Source of the DNA: Pseudomonas putida
GTDB taxonomy: Bacteria > Pseudomonadota > Gammaproteobacteria > Pseudomonadales > Pseudomonadaceae
Assembly: GCF_001636055.1 (NCBI RefSeq)
Contig: NZ_CP011789.1
Coordinates: 4,836,001 to 4,900,000 of the forward strand
Direction of reading: 5' to 3'
DNA length: 64,000 bases
Shown piece after piece: positions 29,565-40,393 of this stretch. How positions within the stretch are numbered: position 1 is the stretch's first letter; each line of letters begins with the position of its first letter. A model generated the notes under the pieces. It was not told the DNA's origin. It saw nothing but the letters and a program-made list of their open reading frames with translations, and did not search any database. The position numbers were made by a program, and so were the translations under genes.

Positions 29565-30158
29565 ATGTTCAAGATCGTCCATCTGGTGACGGGCGTTGCG
29601 GCTTTGCTGCTGTCGTTCATACCCAGCCTCAAAACCGACGCCACACCCTTCCTGCAACAACCCGAAGCGGTCTACCTGGTACTCCTGGGCCTGCTCAACC
29701 TGGTCCTGGCACCGGTTGTACCGCTTTACTACCGCGGCGCCCGCCAGCAACTGCAACACCTGGCCAGCGCACTCCTGGTGCTGGCGGTGATCCTGCAAAC
29801 CATCACCGTCCTTGCCCGCCCCGAGCTCGGCAGCTTGTCGGCGCTGCTCTGCGCGGCACTGGCAGCCGCCCTGCACCTGGCCGCCGGCTTCGCCCGCAGC
29901 AGCCGCAAATCACGCGCCAGCCAGGCAGGCCCGCAAGATGCCAGCAAGCGCGATACCGGCACCGTGAAGTGGTTCAATACCTCGAAAGGCTTCGGATTCA
30001 TCTCCCGCGACTCCGGCGATGACATCTTCGTGCACTTTCGCGCCATCCGCGGCGAAGGCCATCGCGTCCTGGTCGAAGGCCAGCGCGTGGAGTTCTCGGT
30101 AATGCATCGCGACAAAGGCCTGCAGGCCGAAGACGTGGTCGCGGTTTCACGCCGCTGA
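29565..30158 (+). CDS. Membrane-anchored cold-shock-domain protein
   Basis: The 197-residue protein has about four hydrophobic segments in residues 5-112 (for example [20 protein letters not shown]) and a complete cold-shock domain at about 129-197 with RNP1 KGFGFIS and RNP2 DDIFVHF. The fusion places an RNA- or single-stranded-DNA-binding domain on the cytoplasmic face of the inner membrane. It is known as a family in Pseudomonas, but its role is unclear. The gene converges on slyX. Confidence 0.8.
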   Translation: MFKIVHLVTGVAALLLSFIPSLKTDATPFLQQPEAVYLVLLGLLNLVLAPVVPLYYRGARQQLQHLASALLVLAVILQTITVLARPELGSLSALLCAALAAALHLAAGFARSSRKSRASQAGPQDASKRDTGTVKWFNTSKGFGFISRDSGDDIFVHFRAIRGEGHRVLVEGQRVEFSVMHRDKGLQAEDVVAVSRR

Positions 30159-30176
30159 CCACCCGCCTCCATCATC

Positions 30177-30383
30177 TCAATAATGAGGTGGTGGAGGCTC
30201 CTCCCCTCCGGCCTCGTACTGGCCGACCATCTCTTCATGACGTTTGATCAGCTCGGCTATCTGCAACTGCAGACGCTCGATCAGCCGGTTCTGCCCGGCC
30301 ACTTCGTCGCTGAGCGCCTGAAGGGTGTCATCCTGAAACGCCTGGCGCATCTCCAGCTCGACGATTCTCGCTTCCAGTGACAT
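30177..30383 (-). CDS. slyX: SlyX family protein
   Basis: The 68-residue protein is a coiled coil ([20 protein letters not shown]) ending in the typical Pro-rich tail EEPPPPHY. SlyX was named for its place beside slyD; its function is unknown. It lies three bases after the HIT gene on the same strand. Confidence 0.93.
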   Translation of the reverse strand: MSLEARIVELEMRQAFQDDTLQALSDEVAGQNRLIERLQLQIAELIKRHEEMVGQYEAGGEEPPPPHY

Positions 30384-30386
30384 GGC

Positions 30387-30806
30387 TCAGGCCTCCTCGA
30401 AACCTTCAAGCGCCAACCCACGCAGGCGCTGGCGGATTGCATCGACCTGCGCGGGCGCGTAGTCGAGCGCGGGCACCTTGCCCCACACCGGCGCGGGCCA
30501 CGCCGCATCGCCGCGATGACGCACCACCACGTGCATGTGCAACTGACTGACGACATTACCCAGCGTGGCGACATTCATCTTGTCAGCCAGGAATTCGCCC
30601 TTGAGCGCCTCGGCGAGCAAAGTGGTTTCCTTCCACAGTTGTTGCTGGTCGGCCAGATCCAGCTGGAACAGCTCGCTGACATCAGCACGGCGCGGCACCA
30701 GGATGAACCAGGGGTAGTTGGCATCCTTGCTCAGCAAAAGACGGGACAACGGGAAATCCCCCAGCACCAGGGAATCCTGCTGCAGACGCGAATCCAGGAC
30801 AAACAC
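30387..30806 (-). CDS. HIT-domain nucleotide hydrolase/transferase-like protein
   Basis: GTG 30806 with GGAGG six bases upstream gives 139 residues (FVLDSRLQQDSLVLGDFPLS); the ORF extending further upstream has no support. The HIT motif reads QLHMHVVVRH, with H90 and H92 but Val at the position of the third His of the canonical triad. HIT proteins hydrolyse or transfer nucleotidyl groups, and this branch is common in gammaproteobacteria. It is co-transcribed with slyX. Confidence 0.85.
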   Translation of the reverse strand: MFVLDSRLQQDSLVLGDFPLSRLLLSKDANYPWFILVPRRADVSELFQLDLADQQQLWKETTLLAEALKGEFLADKMNVATLGNVVSQLHMHVVVRHRGDAAWPAPVWGKVPALDYAPAQVDAIRQRLRGLALEGFEEA

Positions 30807-31555
30807 GGCAAACCTCCATCGAATGACACGACCCGACTCGAACGCGGGTGGAGCGCAAGGATACCTTGCTTGCAGAGCCCACGACACGACCCACTCACTT
30901 GTCCGCCCCCCCCCGACCGAGACGTACGCGCCACAAGCGGTAACACTGCGCTACTTTTCGCACCAAAATGAAGCAACGAAAAATACACCTGTCATACCCG
31001 CCTGGTACAAACTACTCAGCATCAACAGTCAGCGGTAACACCTTGACTTTCAAGCCAGCTTTATTTTGCAAACGATAATCAACATCGCGTTATACCCTCA
31101 AAGCACCTGAACCCAGTGTTTCCGGAGGTTTCAGGACGCTTTGCGGGCATTTGTGAAAAATTCATCAACGATGATCGTTTTTGTGCACGCTTGTTGCATT
31201 CTTTTTACGCCAAGTCGGCACGGCACCTGCATTAGCCGGTGAACGCGACAAATAACAACAGCGACAAGGGATTCACCAGGGAGCTTCGAGTACACAGCCA
31301 TTCTTTACGGAATCGTGACGGACTTCGAAGCAGCGCTGGGGTGTACGACCCGCCTTTAGCGGGACGTGATTTGCGACATGGAACTAGCCAAAAGCGACAC
31401 GACCGTAAACTTACCGAAAGGTTCCGTTTTTCATGTCGCCAAGTACAGTCAGCGTGATATACATTTTCGCCGACATAAAAAGAAAGAGCTGCCCCATATA
31501 ACTAAAACACTTGGGCGCAGCGGTACTCTTCCTAAAACCAAAGGAGCAAATCACG
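30807..31555. other. Long intergenic region upstream of oprD
   Basis: No credible gene occupies these 749 bases; two short frames (31239-31457, 31366-31638) lack codon bias and ribosome sites. The stretch from about 30960 to 31550 is notably AT-rich for this genome. It holds a run of nine C (30906-30914), two AACGATRATC boxes (31071-31080 and 31167-31176) and a 13-bp palindrome (31167-31179). It probably carries the porin promoter and regulatory sites, perhaps with a long leader. Confidence 0.6.
31167..31179. promoter_or_regulatory. 13-bp palindrome AACGATGATCGTT upstream of oprD
   Basis: AACGAT-G-ATCGTT is a perfect dyad. A second, partial copy (AACGATAATC) lies 96 bases upstream at 31071-31080. 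Repeated boxes upstream of a regulated porin suggest an operator, but the protein is unknown. Confidence 0.3.
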
Positions 31556-32857
31556 ATGCGCGTGATGAAGTGGAGCATGATCGCCCTGGCTGTTGCAGCG
31601 GGGACTTCTGGACTGGCAATGGCGTCGTCGCAGGATGACTCCAAAGGCTTCGTTGACGACAGCAAGCTCAACGTGAAGCTGCGTAACCTGTATTTCAGCC
31701 GTGACTTCCGCAACAACCCAAGCGACGAACAGAGCCGTCGCGCCGAGTGGGGCCAAGGCTTCATCGGCACCTTCGAATCCGGCTTCACCCAGGGCACCGT
31801 TGGTGTCGGTGTCGACGCCATCGGCCTGCTGGGCATCAAGCTCGACGGCGGTCGTGGCACCACCAACACCGGCCTGTTCCCTGTCGACTCCGAAGGTCGC
31901 CCGGAAGATTCCTATTCGAAGGGCTACGGTGCCGTCAAAGCACGCATCTCGAACACCGTCCTCAAGTTCGGCGGCCAGTTCACCTCGCTGCCAGTCTTCG
32001 CCACTGACGATAGCCGCCTGCTGCCGGAAGCCGCCGAAGGCTTCCTGCTGACCAGCAAGGAGATCGAAGGCCTGGAGCTGAACGCCGGTCACTTCACCCG
32101 TCTGGACGCACAAGCCCAGAGCTACAAGGACAGCATCGGCGGTCGTAACAACCTCGGCATCAAGAACCCGGGTCTGACCGAAGCGAACGTCTTCGGTGGC
32201 ACCTATGCCGTGACCGACGGCCTGAGCACCAGCCTCTACTACTCCAAAGTCGAAGACTACTGGCGCAAATACTACGCCAACGTCAACTGGGCACTGCCGC
32301 TGTCCGACAAACAAGGCCTGGTGTTCGACTTCAACATCTATGACACCAAGAGCGATGGCGAAGGCAAGGTACGCGCCTTCGATGGCGACAAACTGGACAA
32401 CCGTGCATTCAGCCTGTCCGGCGCCTACAACGTTGGCGCTCACACCTTCACCCTGGCCTACCAGAAGGTCACCGGTGACGGCGACTACGCCTATGGCGTA
32501 GACGGCGGCGGCACCATCTTCCTCGCCAACTCCATCGCCCGCTCCGACTTCAACGCCGAAGGCGAGAAGTCCTGGCAGGCTCGCTACGATCTGAACTTCG
32601 CCGAGTACGGCATTCCGGGCCTGACCTTCATGACCCGCTACGCCCGTGGTACCGGTGCTCACGTCGAAGGCACCACCAACGGCAAGGAATGGGAACGCGA
32701 CATCGACGTCAAGTACGTCCTGCAGGAAGGTCCGGCCAAGGACCTGAGCTTCCGTGTCCGCCAGGCCACTTACCGCTCCGCCGATGGCGTCTACTACGGC
32801 TCCGCATCGATCGACGAACTGCGTCTGATCGTCGAGTACCCGCTGAGCATCCTGTAA
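31556..32857 (+). CDS. OprD-family outer-membrane porin
   Basis: ATG 31556, eight bases after AAGGAG, gives 433 residues with a signal peptide (MRVMKWSMIALAVAAGTSGL, cleavage after LAMA). The mature part is an 18-strand OprD-type barrel: SKLNVKLRNLYFSRDF at the N-terminus, alternating aromatic strands, and a C-terminal strand LRLIVEYPLSIL. OprD-family channels take up amino acids, peptides or aromatic acids and can admit carbapenems. The subfamily is not resolved here, so no symbol is given. Confidence 0.92.
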   Translation: MRVMKWSMIALAVAAGTSGLAMASSQDDSKGFVDDSKLNVKLRNLYFSRDFRNNPSDEQSRRAEWGQGFIGTFESGFTQGTVGVGVDAIGLLGIKLDGGRGTTNTGLFPVDSEGRPEDSYSKGYGAVKARISNTVLKFGGQFTSLPVFATDDSRLLPEAAEGFLLTSKEIEGLELNAGHFTRLDAQAQSYKDSIGGRNNLGIKNPGLTEANVFGGTYAVTDGLSTSLYYSKVEDYWRKYYANVNWALPLSDKQGLVFDFNIYDTKSDGEGKVRAFDGDKLDNRAFSLSGAYNVGAHTFTLAYQKVTGDGDYAYGVDGGGTIFLANSIARSDFNAEGEKSWQARYDLNFAEYGIPGLTFMTRYARGTGAHVEGTTNGKEWERDIDVKYVLQEGPAKDLSFRVRQATYRSADGVYYGSASIDELRLIVEYPLSIL

Positions 32858-32887
32858 GCCCCGGCTTGCAATGCCCCGCACCTGAAG

Positions 32888-32912
32888 AAGCCCGGCATCT
32901 GCCGGGCTTTTT
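32888..32912 (+). terminator. Rho-independent terminator of oprD
   Basis: AAGCCCGGCA and its complement form a 10-bp stem with a two-base apex, followed by TTTTT, 30 bases after the porin stop. Confidence 0.88.
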
Positions 32913-33016
32913 CTTGGCTGACAAGCCGAGCGCCCTGGGGCATCCTGTACGCCTTCGTCTCGCCCCCGTACAATGCGGGGTCATTTCAAACATTCAGGCA
33001 ATCGACACGGCTTCCC

Positions 33017-34732
<1,716 letters not shown>

Positions 34733-34752
34733 CCACCAATGCACGAGTGAAC

Positions 34753-35706
34753 ATGTCCAAGCGAAGTACCTTTACCCTGGGGGGCGCCGCGCTCTGCGGC
34801 GCCCTGTTCCTCAGCGGCTGCGCCAACCAGATGTCCCAGCGCAGCGAGCATGAGGAACGTGTCGAGCGCAAGTTGCTCGAGCACAGTCTGCAGATCGACG
34901 TCGGCGAGCCCAAGGTGATGGAGCTTCCGCAACGGCGTGTTCGCATCAATGAACAGCGACGCTTCGAAGTCACCGAGTTCGAAGTCACGCGGCGCTATGA
35001 CCGCTACACGCCCTACCAGCCCTGGCGGGAGATCTACGAGATCCCACTGGGTGCGGTGGCGGTGGTCGCGGGCATAGGCGCCAACGTGGTCAACGTGATC
35101 ACCTTCGACAGCCTGCCGCAGAGCATGACCCACGACTGGCTGAGCTACGGCCTGGCCGGGCTCAACCCGTTCATGAACGTGCAGTCCAACGGTCGCGCAC
35201 AGCAGAACCTCGCAGGCATCAGCGAAATCCAGAAGGACAAGCGCGAGGAGTTCACCAGCCTGCCGTGGAACGAGCGCCTGGTCGAGGTCAAGGCTGGCAA
35301 GATGACCCACGAGCTGACCACCGACAAGCATGGTGTGCTACGCCTGAACCTGCTCGACAGCCCATTCTCGGAGCAGAACCTCAACCATATCGGCACCCTG
35401 CATCTGGCGGCGATCGATGAAGACAACGGCATCCGCGGCGACGCCAGCCTGCTGGTCAGCGGCACGCTGCGCAACAAGCTGCTGGAGGCTCATGAGCTGA
35501 TCTTCGAAGACCTCGAGGACGATGACGTTGGCCAGTGGGTACACCGGGTCAAACGTCTCTCGGAACTGGGCCTGGAAGAGGAAGCCAGCGAACTGGAACA
35601 GAGCCTGATCGAGCTGACACGCAACGATCCGGAGTTGCAGCAGGAATTCCTCAAGACGCTGACCAAGGAAACCGGCAGATTGGTCGCCGACCCTGGAGAG
35701 CGGTAA
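34753..35706 (+). CDS. Predicted outer-membrane lipoprotein of unknown function
   Basis: ATG 34753 gives 317 residues; an in-frame GTG two codons earlier is possible, and neither start has a strong ribosome site. The signal MSKRSTFTLGGAALCGALFL ends in lipobox LSGC. The rest is soluble with a hydrophobic stretch (LGAVAVVAGIGANVVNVITF) and a C-terminal acidic helix region. The family is not recognised. It follows proS by 20 bases and may share its transcript. Confidence 0.75.
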   Translation: MSKRSTFTLGGAALCGALFLSGCANQMSQRSEHEERVERKLLEHSLQIDVGEPKVMELPQRRVRINEQRRFEVTEFEVTRRYDRYTPYQPWREIYEIPLGAVAVVAGIGANVVNVITFDSLPQSMTHDWLSYGLAGLNPFMNVQSNGRAQQNLAGISEIQKDKREEFTSLPWNERLVEVKAGKMTHELTTDKHGVLRLNLLDSPFSEQNLNHIGTLHLAAIDEDNGIRGDASLLVSGTLRNKLLEAHELIFEDLEDDDVGQWVHRVKRLSELGLEEEASELEQSLIELTRNDPELQQEFLKTLTKETGRLVADPGER

Positions 35707-35737
35707 AAAGAACGGGGCGCAATGCGCCCCTTTCTTT
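35707..35737. terminator. Bidirectional terminator between lipoprotein gene and dinB
   Basis: GGGGCGC-AAT-GCGCCCC is extended by AAAGAA and TTCTTT arms, so that a T-rich run follows the hairpin on both strands. It lies exactly between the two convergent genes and touches the dinB stop. Confidence 0.85.
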
Positions 35738-36801
35738 TATTGAGCAGGAAACAGCTCCAACTGCTCATGCGCACCGCGCAGATCCCGTAACCTTACCCCC
35801 ACCCCCAGCAACCTCACCGGCTTGCCACCCCGAGCGAAGGCCTGGCTGAGCAATTGCCGATAGCTCTCAAGGTCCTGCCCTGCCCCCGCCTGTTCCAGGG
35901 TGGTCTGGCTGAAATCATGGAACTTGACCTTGACGAAAGGCTTGTCTGGTTTGTAGCTGCTGTCCATCCGCGCAATCCGCCCGTTCAGGCTGTCGAGCAG
36001 ATCCGGGATTTTTTCCAGGCAACTGGCCAAGTCAGGGAGGTCGTTGTCGTAGGTGTTTTCGACGCTGACAGACTGGCGCCGGCTGTCGTTCTGTACGACC
36101 CGTTCGTCGATGCCATGGGCAAGCCCCCACAGCCGCTCACCGAAACTGCCGAACTCGCGCACCAGGCTCAGGCGCGACCATTCGCGCAATGACTGACAGG
36201 TGTCGATACCAAGTCTTGAAAGCTTGTCTGCAGTCACCTTGCCCACCCCGTGCAGGCGCGCCACCGGCAGTGCGGCAACGAACTCATCGACCTGATCGGG
36301 CCTGATCACGAACAAACCATTGGGTTTGCGCCAATCGCTGGCGATCTTGGCCAGGAACTTGTTCGGTGCAACGCCAGCGGACACCGTAATGTGCAAGGTC
36401 TGGGAAACGCGCCGACGGATGTCCTCGGCAATCCGCGTGGCACTGCCGGAAAACCACTGGCTGTCGCTGACATCCAGATACGCCTCATCCAGCGACAGGG
36501 GCTCGATCAGATCGGTGTAGTCACGAAATATCGCATGGATTTCCCGCGAGGCCTCACGGTAGGCCTCGAAACGCGGCCTGACGATCAGCAGGTCCGGGCA
36601 CAACTTCATGGCATGCCCCGACGACATCGCCGAACGCACGCCATAGGCCCTTGCCTCGTAGTTACAGGTGGCGATCACCCCACGCTGCCCCGGCTGACCG
36701 CCCACAGCCATGGGCCGACCCGCCAGGCGGGGGTCGTCACGCATCTCGATGGCGGCGTAGAAACAGTCACAATCGATGTGGATGATCTTGCGCAGGGACA
36801 T
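35737..36801 (-). CDS. dinB: DNA polymerase IV (Y-family translesion polymerase)
   Basis: The 354-residue enzyme starts MSLRKIIHIDCDCFYAAIEM with the first metal Asp residues; SLDEAYLDV supplies the remaining acidic ligands. Helix-hairpin-helix and little-finger domains follow, and the C-terminus QLELF is a beta-clamp-binding motif. It copies past DNA lesions. A LexA box 16 bases upstream of the ATG shows SOS control. Confidence 0.97.
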   Translation of the reverse strand: MSLRKIIHIDCDCFYAAIEMRDDPRLAGRPMAVGGQPGQRGVIATCNYEARAYGVRSAMSSGHAMKLCPDLLIVRPRFEAYREASREIHAIFRDYTDLIEPLSLDEAYLDVSDSQWFSGSATRIAEDIRRRVSQTLHITVSAGVAPNKFLAKIASDWRKPNGLFVIRPDQVDEFVAALPVARLHGVGKVTADKLSRLGIDTCQSLREWSRLSLVREFGSFGERLWGLAHGIDERVVQNDSRRQSVSVENTYDNDLPDLASCLEKIPDLLDSLNGRIARMDSSYKPDKPFVKVKFHDFSQTTLEQAGAGQDLESYRQLLSQAFARGGKPVRLLGVGVRLRDLRGAHEQLELFPAQ

Positions 36802-36816
36802 GACTGACCGTCAGTA

Positions 36817-36832
36817 CTGTAAATTCATACAG
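36817..36832 (-). promoter_or_regulatory. LexA (SOS) box of dinB
   Basis: CTGTAAATTCATACAG matches the LexA consensus CTGT-N8-ACAG exactly and lies immediately upstream of dinB. It should repress dinB until DNA damage activates RecA. Confidence 0.9.
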
Positions 36833-37000
36833 ATATTACAGCACGCGCCTCGGCATTCGTCAGCCCCACCCGACGCGGCCAAGGATGATCGGTATGACTG
36901 CCCCCCTCGCAAAACCCGCCACAACCCGCGTCATGGCTCAGCCTCTGGCCTGTGCAACAGGCTAAGGGATTGAACAAAAAAGGGTTTTTTGAAAAATAGC

Positions 37001-37028
37001 TTGACTCACGGAAGGATTTCCGTAGAAT
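37001..37028 (+). promoter_or_regulatory. Promoter of tRNA-fMet copy 1
   Basis: TTGACT (37001-37006), a 16-base spacer and TAGAAT (37023-37028) lie 13 bases before the tRNA. The same -10 and spacing recur ahead of copies 2 and 3. Confidence 0.75.
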
Positions 37029-37041
37029 TCGATTCCACAGG

Positions 37042-37118
<77 letters not shown>

Positions 37119-37126
37119 GATTCGAG

Positions 37127-37157
37127 AAAAGGCCACTGTTCACACAGTGGCCTTTTT
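37127..37157 (+). terminator. Terminator after tRNA-fMet copy 1
   Basis: GGCCACTGT-TCAC-ACAGTGGCC flanked by AAAA and TTTTT forms a strong intrinsic terminator nine bases after the tRNA. Confidence 0.88.
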
Positions 37158-37198
37158 CTTTGCCTTGAAAAAATACCCACGTAAATCAAGGATTAAGA

Positions 37199-37226
37199 TT
37201 GACAGCCCGTCGATAATCCGTAGAAT
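37199..37226 (+). promoter_or_regulatory. Promoter of tRNA-fMet copy 2
   Basis: Consensus TTGACA (37199-37204), 16-base spacer, TAGAAT (37221-37226), 12 bases before the tRNA. Confidence 0.8.
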
Positions 37227-37238
37227 GCGCACCACTGA

Positions 37239-37315
<77 letters not shown>

Positions 37316-37323
37316 GATTCAAG

Positions 37324-37354
37324 AAAAGGCCACTGTTAACACAGTGGCCTTTTT
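37324..37354 (+). terminator. Terminator after tRNA-fMet copy 2
   Basis: GGCCACTGT-TAAC-ACAGTGGCC with A-run and T-run, differing from the copy 1 terminator only in the loop. Confidence 0.88.
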
Positions 37355-37395
37355 CTTTGCCTTGAAGAATATCCACGCTCAACACGCATTAAGGT

Positions 37396-37423
37396 TTGAC
37401 AGTCCGTCGATAATCCGTAGAAT
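37396..37423 (+). promoter_or_regulatory. Promoter of tRNA-fMet copy 3
   Basis: TTGACA (37396-37401), 16-base spacer, TAGAAT (37418-37423), 12 bases before the tRNA. Confidence 0.8.
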
Positions 37424-37435
37424 GCGCACCTCTGA

Positions 37436-37512
<77 letters not shown>

Positions 37513-37524
37513 TATTCGTCAGAA

Positions 37525-37562
37525 CAGGCCCCGCCTATCCTTGGATAGCGCGGGGCTTGTTG
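37525..37562 (+). terminator. Terminator after tRNA-fMet copy 3
   Basis: GGCCCCGC-CTATCC-TT-GGATAG-C-GCGGGGCTTGTT forms a long hairpin with one bulged base, followed by a short T-rich tail. It probably ends the third tRNA transcript. Confidence 0.65.
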
Positions 37563-37750
37563 CGTTTGCCCTTTAAAACATCCTGTCGTACGCGCTTTGC
37601 CCTTTGTCTGGCACCTCAATGAACTAACTTTAACTAACCTGAAACGGATAAACCTACTCCACCCGGAGTACTATCTGGACACGTTTTCCAAAGGGACTTT
37701 CACTTGGCCGCACGTCTCCTCCTCCTCGCGCTCGCCGCACGAGGTATTTC

Positions 37751-40393
37751 ATGACCTCCCGCTCTCCAGACTCCCAGGCCCCGATCACCGCAGCCCTGCC
37801 TGCGGCAGCACAGCGTCTGCCGTGGCTTGAACGCCTCAGCAAATACCGCCAGCCCATCGGCCTGGCGATAACCCTGCTGTTGTTCGCCATGGCGCTGATC
37901 GCCTGCCGACACCTGCTGAGCGAGCTGGACATCTATGCCTTGCATGACGCCATGCTCAGCGTGCCCAAGCAGGCGCTGCTGGGTGCTTTGCTGGCCACGG
38001 TGGCAGGTTTCGTGACCCTGCTGGGATACGAGTGGTCCGCGGCCCGCTATGCAGGTGTCAAGCTTCCACCCCGCACGCTTGTGCTGGGTGGTTTCAGTGC
38101 GTTCGCCATCGGCAATGCCATCGGCCTGTCGATGCTTTCCGGTGGTTCGGTGCGCTATCGCCTTTATGCGCGCAAGGGGCTGGGGGCTGCAGAAGTCGCG
38201 CGGATGACCGTGTTCGCCAGCCTCTCGCTGGGCTGCGCACTGCCTCCGCTGGCAGCAGTGGCCACCTTGAGCGACCTCACCGCGGCCTCCACCGCATTGC
38301 GCATGTCCCCGACACTGCTGGGCAGCATCGCCGTTGCGGTATTGCTGGCCTGCGCCGTCCTGGCCATGGGGCTCTATCGCCGCCGCGCCGCCGAGCAACC
38401 TCTGGCCGACAATCTGCTGGTGCAGGTCGGACGTCGCACCCTGCGCCTGCCCGGTGCACGCCTGACCGCCCTGCAACTGCTCATCACCGCACTGGACGTC
38501 GCAGCCGCCGCCACGGTGCTCTACCTGCTGTTGCCCGAAGCCCCGCCATTCGGTGCTTTCGTACTGGTCTACCTGCTGGCCCTCGCCGCTGGCGTACTCA
38601 GCCATGTGCCCGGCGGTGTCGGCGTGTTCGAAGCGATCCTGCTCGCCGCCTTCGCCAACGAGCTGGGCGCGGCGCCCCTGGCCGCGGCACTGCTGCTGTA
38701 TCGCCTGATCTACGTGGTGCTGCCGTTGCTGGTGGCCTGCGTTCTGCTACTGGTAAACGAGGCCCGCCGCCTGCTGTTCGCCCAACAGGCGATCAAGGCT
38801 GCATCCGGGCTCGCCGCTCCTGTGCTGGCGATCCTGGTGTTTCTGTCCGGCGTGGTGCTGTTGTTCTCCGGCGTTACCCCAGAGATCGACAGCCGCCTGG
38901 AGCACATGGGCTTTCTCATCCCGCATCGACTGATCGACGCCTCGCACTTCGGCGCAAGCCTGATCGGCGTCCTCTGCCTGTTGCTGGCCCAGGGCCTGCG
39001 TCGCCGCCTGTCGGCGGCCTGGCTGTTGACCACGGTGTTGCTGCTGACCGGCGCACTGCTGTCGCTGCTCAAGGGCTTCGACTGGGAAGAGGCGTCGATG
39101 ATGATCTTCACCACCGCCCTGCTCGCCCTGTTCCGGCGCTCGTTCTATCGCCCCAGCCGCCTGCTGGAGCTGCCGTTCTCGCCGATCTACCTGGTAGCCA
39201 GCGCTTGCGTGGTCGGTGCCTCGGTATGGCTGCTGCTGTTCGCCTATCAGGACGTCCCCTACAGCCACAAACTGTGGTGGCAATTCACCCTCGACGCCGA
39301 TGCTCCGCGCGGCCTGCGCGCTGCGCTGGGCAGTGCAGTACTGCTGGTGATCGTCGCCCTGACCTGGCTGCTGCGCACCGCGCGCCCGGTGATTCACCTG
39401 CCGAGCGAAGACGAACTGCAGCGCGCCAACCGCATTCTGCTGGCGTCCGATCAGCCCGACGGGGGCCTGGCCCTGACCGGTGACAAGGCGCTGCTGTTCC
39501 ACCCCAACGACAACGCCTTCCTCATGTATGCCCGTCGCGGCCGCAGCCTGGTCGCCTTGTACGACCCGATCGGCCCGGCCCAGGAGCGTGCCGAGATGAT
39601 CTGGCAGTTCCGCGACCTCTGCGACCTGCACCACGCCCGCCCGGTGTTCTACCAGGTGCGCGCGGAAAACCTGCCGTTCTACATGGACATCGGCCTGACC
39701 GCGATCAAGCTTGGCGAAGAGGCACGGGTCGACCTGCGCCGCTTCGACCTCGAAGCCAAGGGCAAGGAGATGAAGGACCTGCGCTACACCTGGAACCGTG
39801 GCGGCCGCGACGGCCTGACCCTGGAGGTCCACGAACCCGGGCATGCGCCCCTGCAGGAGCTCAGGGAAATCTCCGACGCCTGGCTGGCTGGCAAGAACGT
39901 GCGCGAAAAAGGCTTCTCGCTGGGCCGCTTCAGCCCGGAGTACCTGCAACATTTCCGAATTGCACTGATCCGCTTCCAGGGCCGTCCGGTGGCCTTCGCC
40001 AACCTGCTGGAAACCCACAGCAACGAGTTGGCCAGCCTGGACCTGATGCGCGCGCATCCCGAGGCACCGAAGCTGACCATGGAATTCATGATGCTTGGCC
40101 TCATCCTGCATTACAAAAGCCATGACTACGCCCGCTTCAGCCTGGGCATGGTCCCGCTTTCCGGCCTGCAACCGCGTCGCGGCGCACCGCTGACCCAACG
40201 CTTGGGTTCGATGGTGTTCCAGCGCGGCGAGCAGCTCTACAACTTCCAGGGCCTGCGGCGCTTCAAGGACAAGTTCCAGCCGGACTGGGAACCCCGTTAC
40301 ATGGCTGTGCCAGCCGGGCTGGACCCCCTGGTTGCACTGGCTGATACCGCCGCCCTGATTGCTGGCGGCCTGACTGGATTGGTGAAACGCTGA
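37751..40393 (+). CDS. mprF: MprF aminoacyl-phosphatidylglycerol synthase/flippase
   Basis: The 880-residue protein has an N-terminal region of about fourteen membrane helices (flippase, about 25-535) and a C-terminal cytoplasmic DUF2156 aminoacyl transferase (about 545-865, with LRYTWNRGGRDGLTLEVHEP). It moves an amino acid from a tRNA to phosphatidylglycerol, reducing surface negative charge. The P. aeruginosa homologue makes alanyl-PG; MprF of other species makes lysyl-PG. GAGG lies six bases before the ATG. Its TGA overlaps the ATG of the lipase-like partner gene. Confidence 0.93.
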   Translation: MTSRSPDSQAPITAALPAAAQRLPWLERLSKYRQPIGLAITLLLFAMALIACRHLLSELDIYALHDAMLSVPKQALLGALLATVAGFVTLLGYEWSAARYAGVKLPPRTLVLGGFSAFAIGNAIGLSMLSGGSVRYRLYARKGLGAAEVARMTVFASLSLGCALPPLAAVATLSDLTAASTALRMSPTLLGSIAVAVLLACAVLAMGLYRRRAAEQPLADNLLVQVGRRTLRLPGARLTALQLLITALDVAAAATVLYLLLPEAPPFGAFVLVYLLALAAGVLSHVPGGVGVFEAILLAAFANELGAAPLAAALLLYRLIYVVLPLLVACVLLLVNEARRLLFAQQAIKAASGLAAPVLAILVFLSGVVLLFSGVTPEIDSRLEHMGFLIPHRLIDASHFGASLIGVLCLLLAQGLRRRLSAAWLLTTVLLLTGALLSLLKGFDWEEASMMIFTTALLALFRRSFYRPSRLLELPFSPIYLVASACVVGASVWLLLFAYQDVPYSHKLWWQFTLDADAPRGLRAALGSAVLLVIVALTWLLRTARPVIHLPSEDELQRANRILLASDQPDGGLALTGDKALLFHPNDNAFLMYARRGRSLVALYDPIGPAQERAEMIWQFRDLCDLHHARPVFYQVRAENLPFYMDIGLTAIKLGEEARVDLRRFDLEAKGKEMKDLRYTWNRGGRDGLTLEVHEPGHAPLQELREISDAWLAGKNVREKGFSLGRFSPEYLQHFRIALIRFQGRPVAFANLLETHSNELASLDLMRAHPEAPKLTMEFMMLGLILHYKSHDYARFSLGMVPLSGLQPRRGAPLTQRLGSMVFQRGEQLYNFQGLRRFKDKFQPDWEPRYMAVPAGLDPLVALADTAALIAGGLTGLVKR

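Noticed and set aside
31183..31198. Sigma-54-like element GTGCACG-N4-TTGCA upstream of oprD
   Set aside because: The -12 part fits, but the essential GG of the -24 element is TG, and no enhancer-type regulator is near; too weak to annotate.
31239..31638. Short plus-strand frames before oprD
   Set aside because: No ribosome-binding site, no codon bias and one overlaps the oprD signal peptide in another frame.
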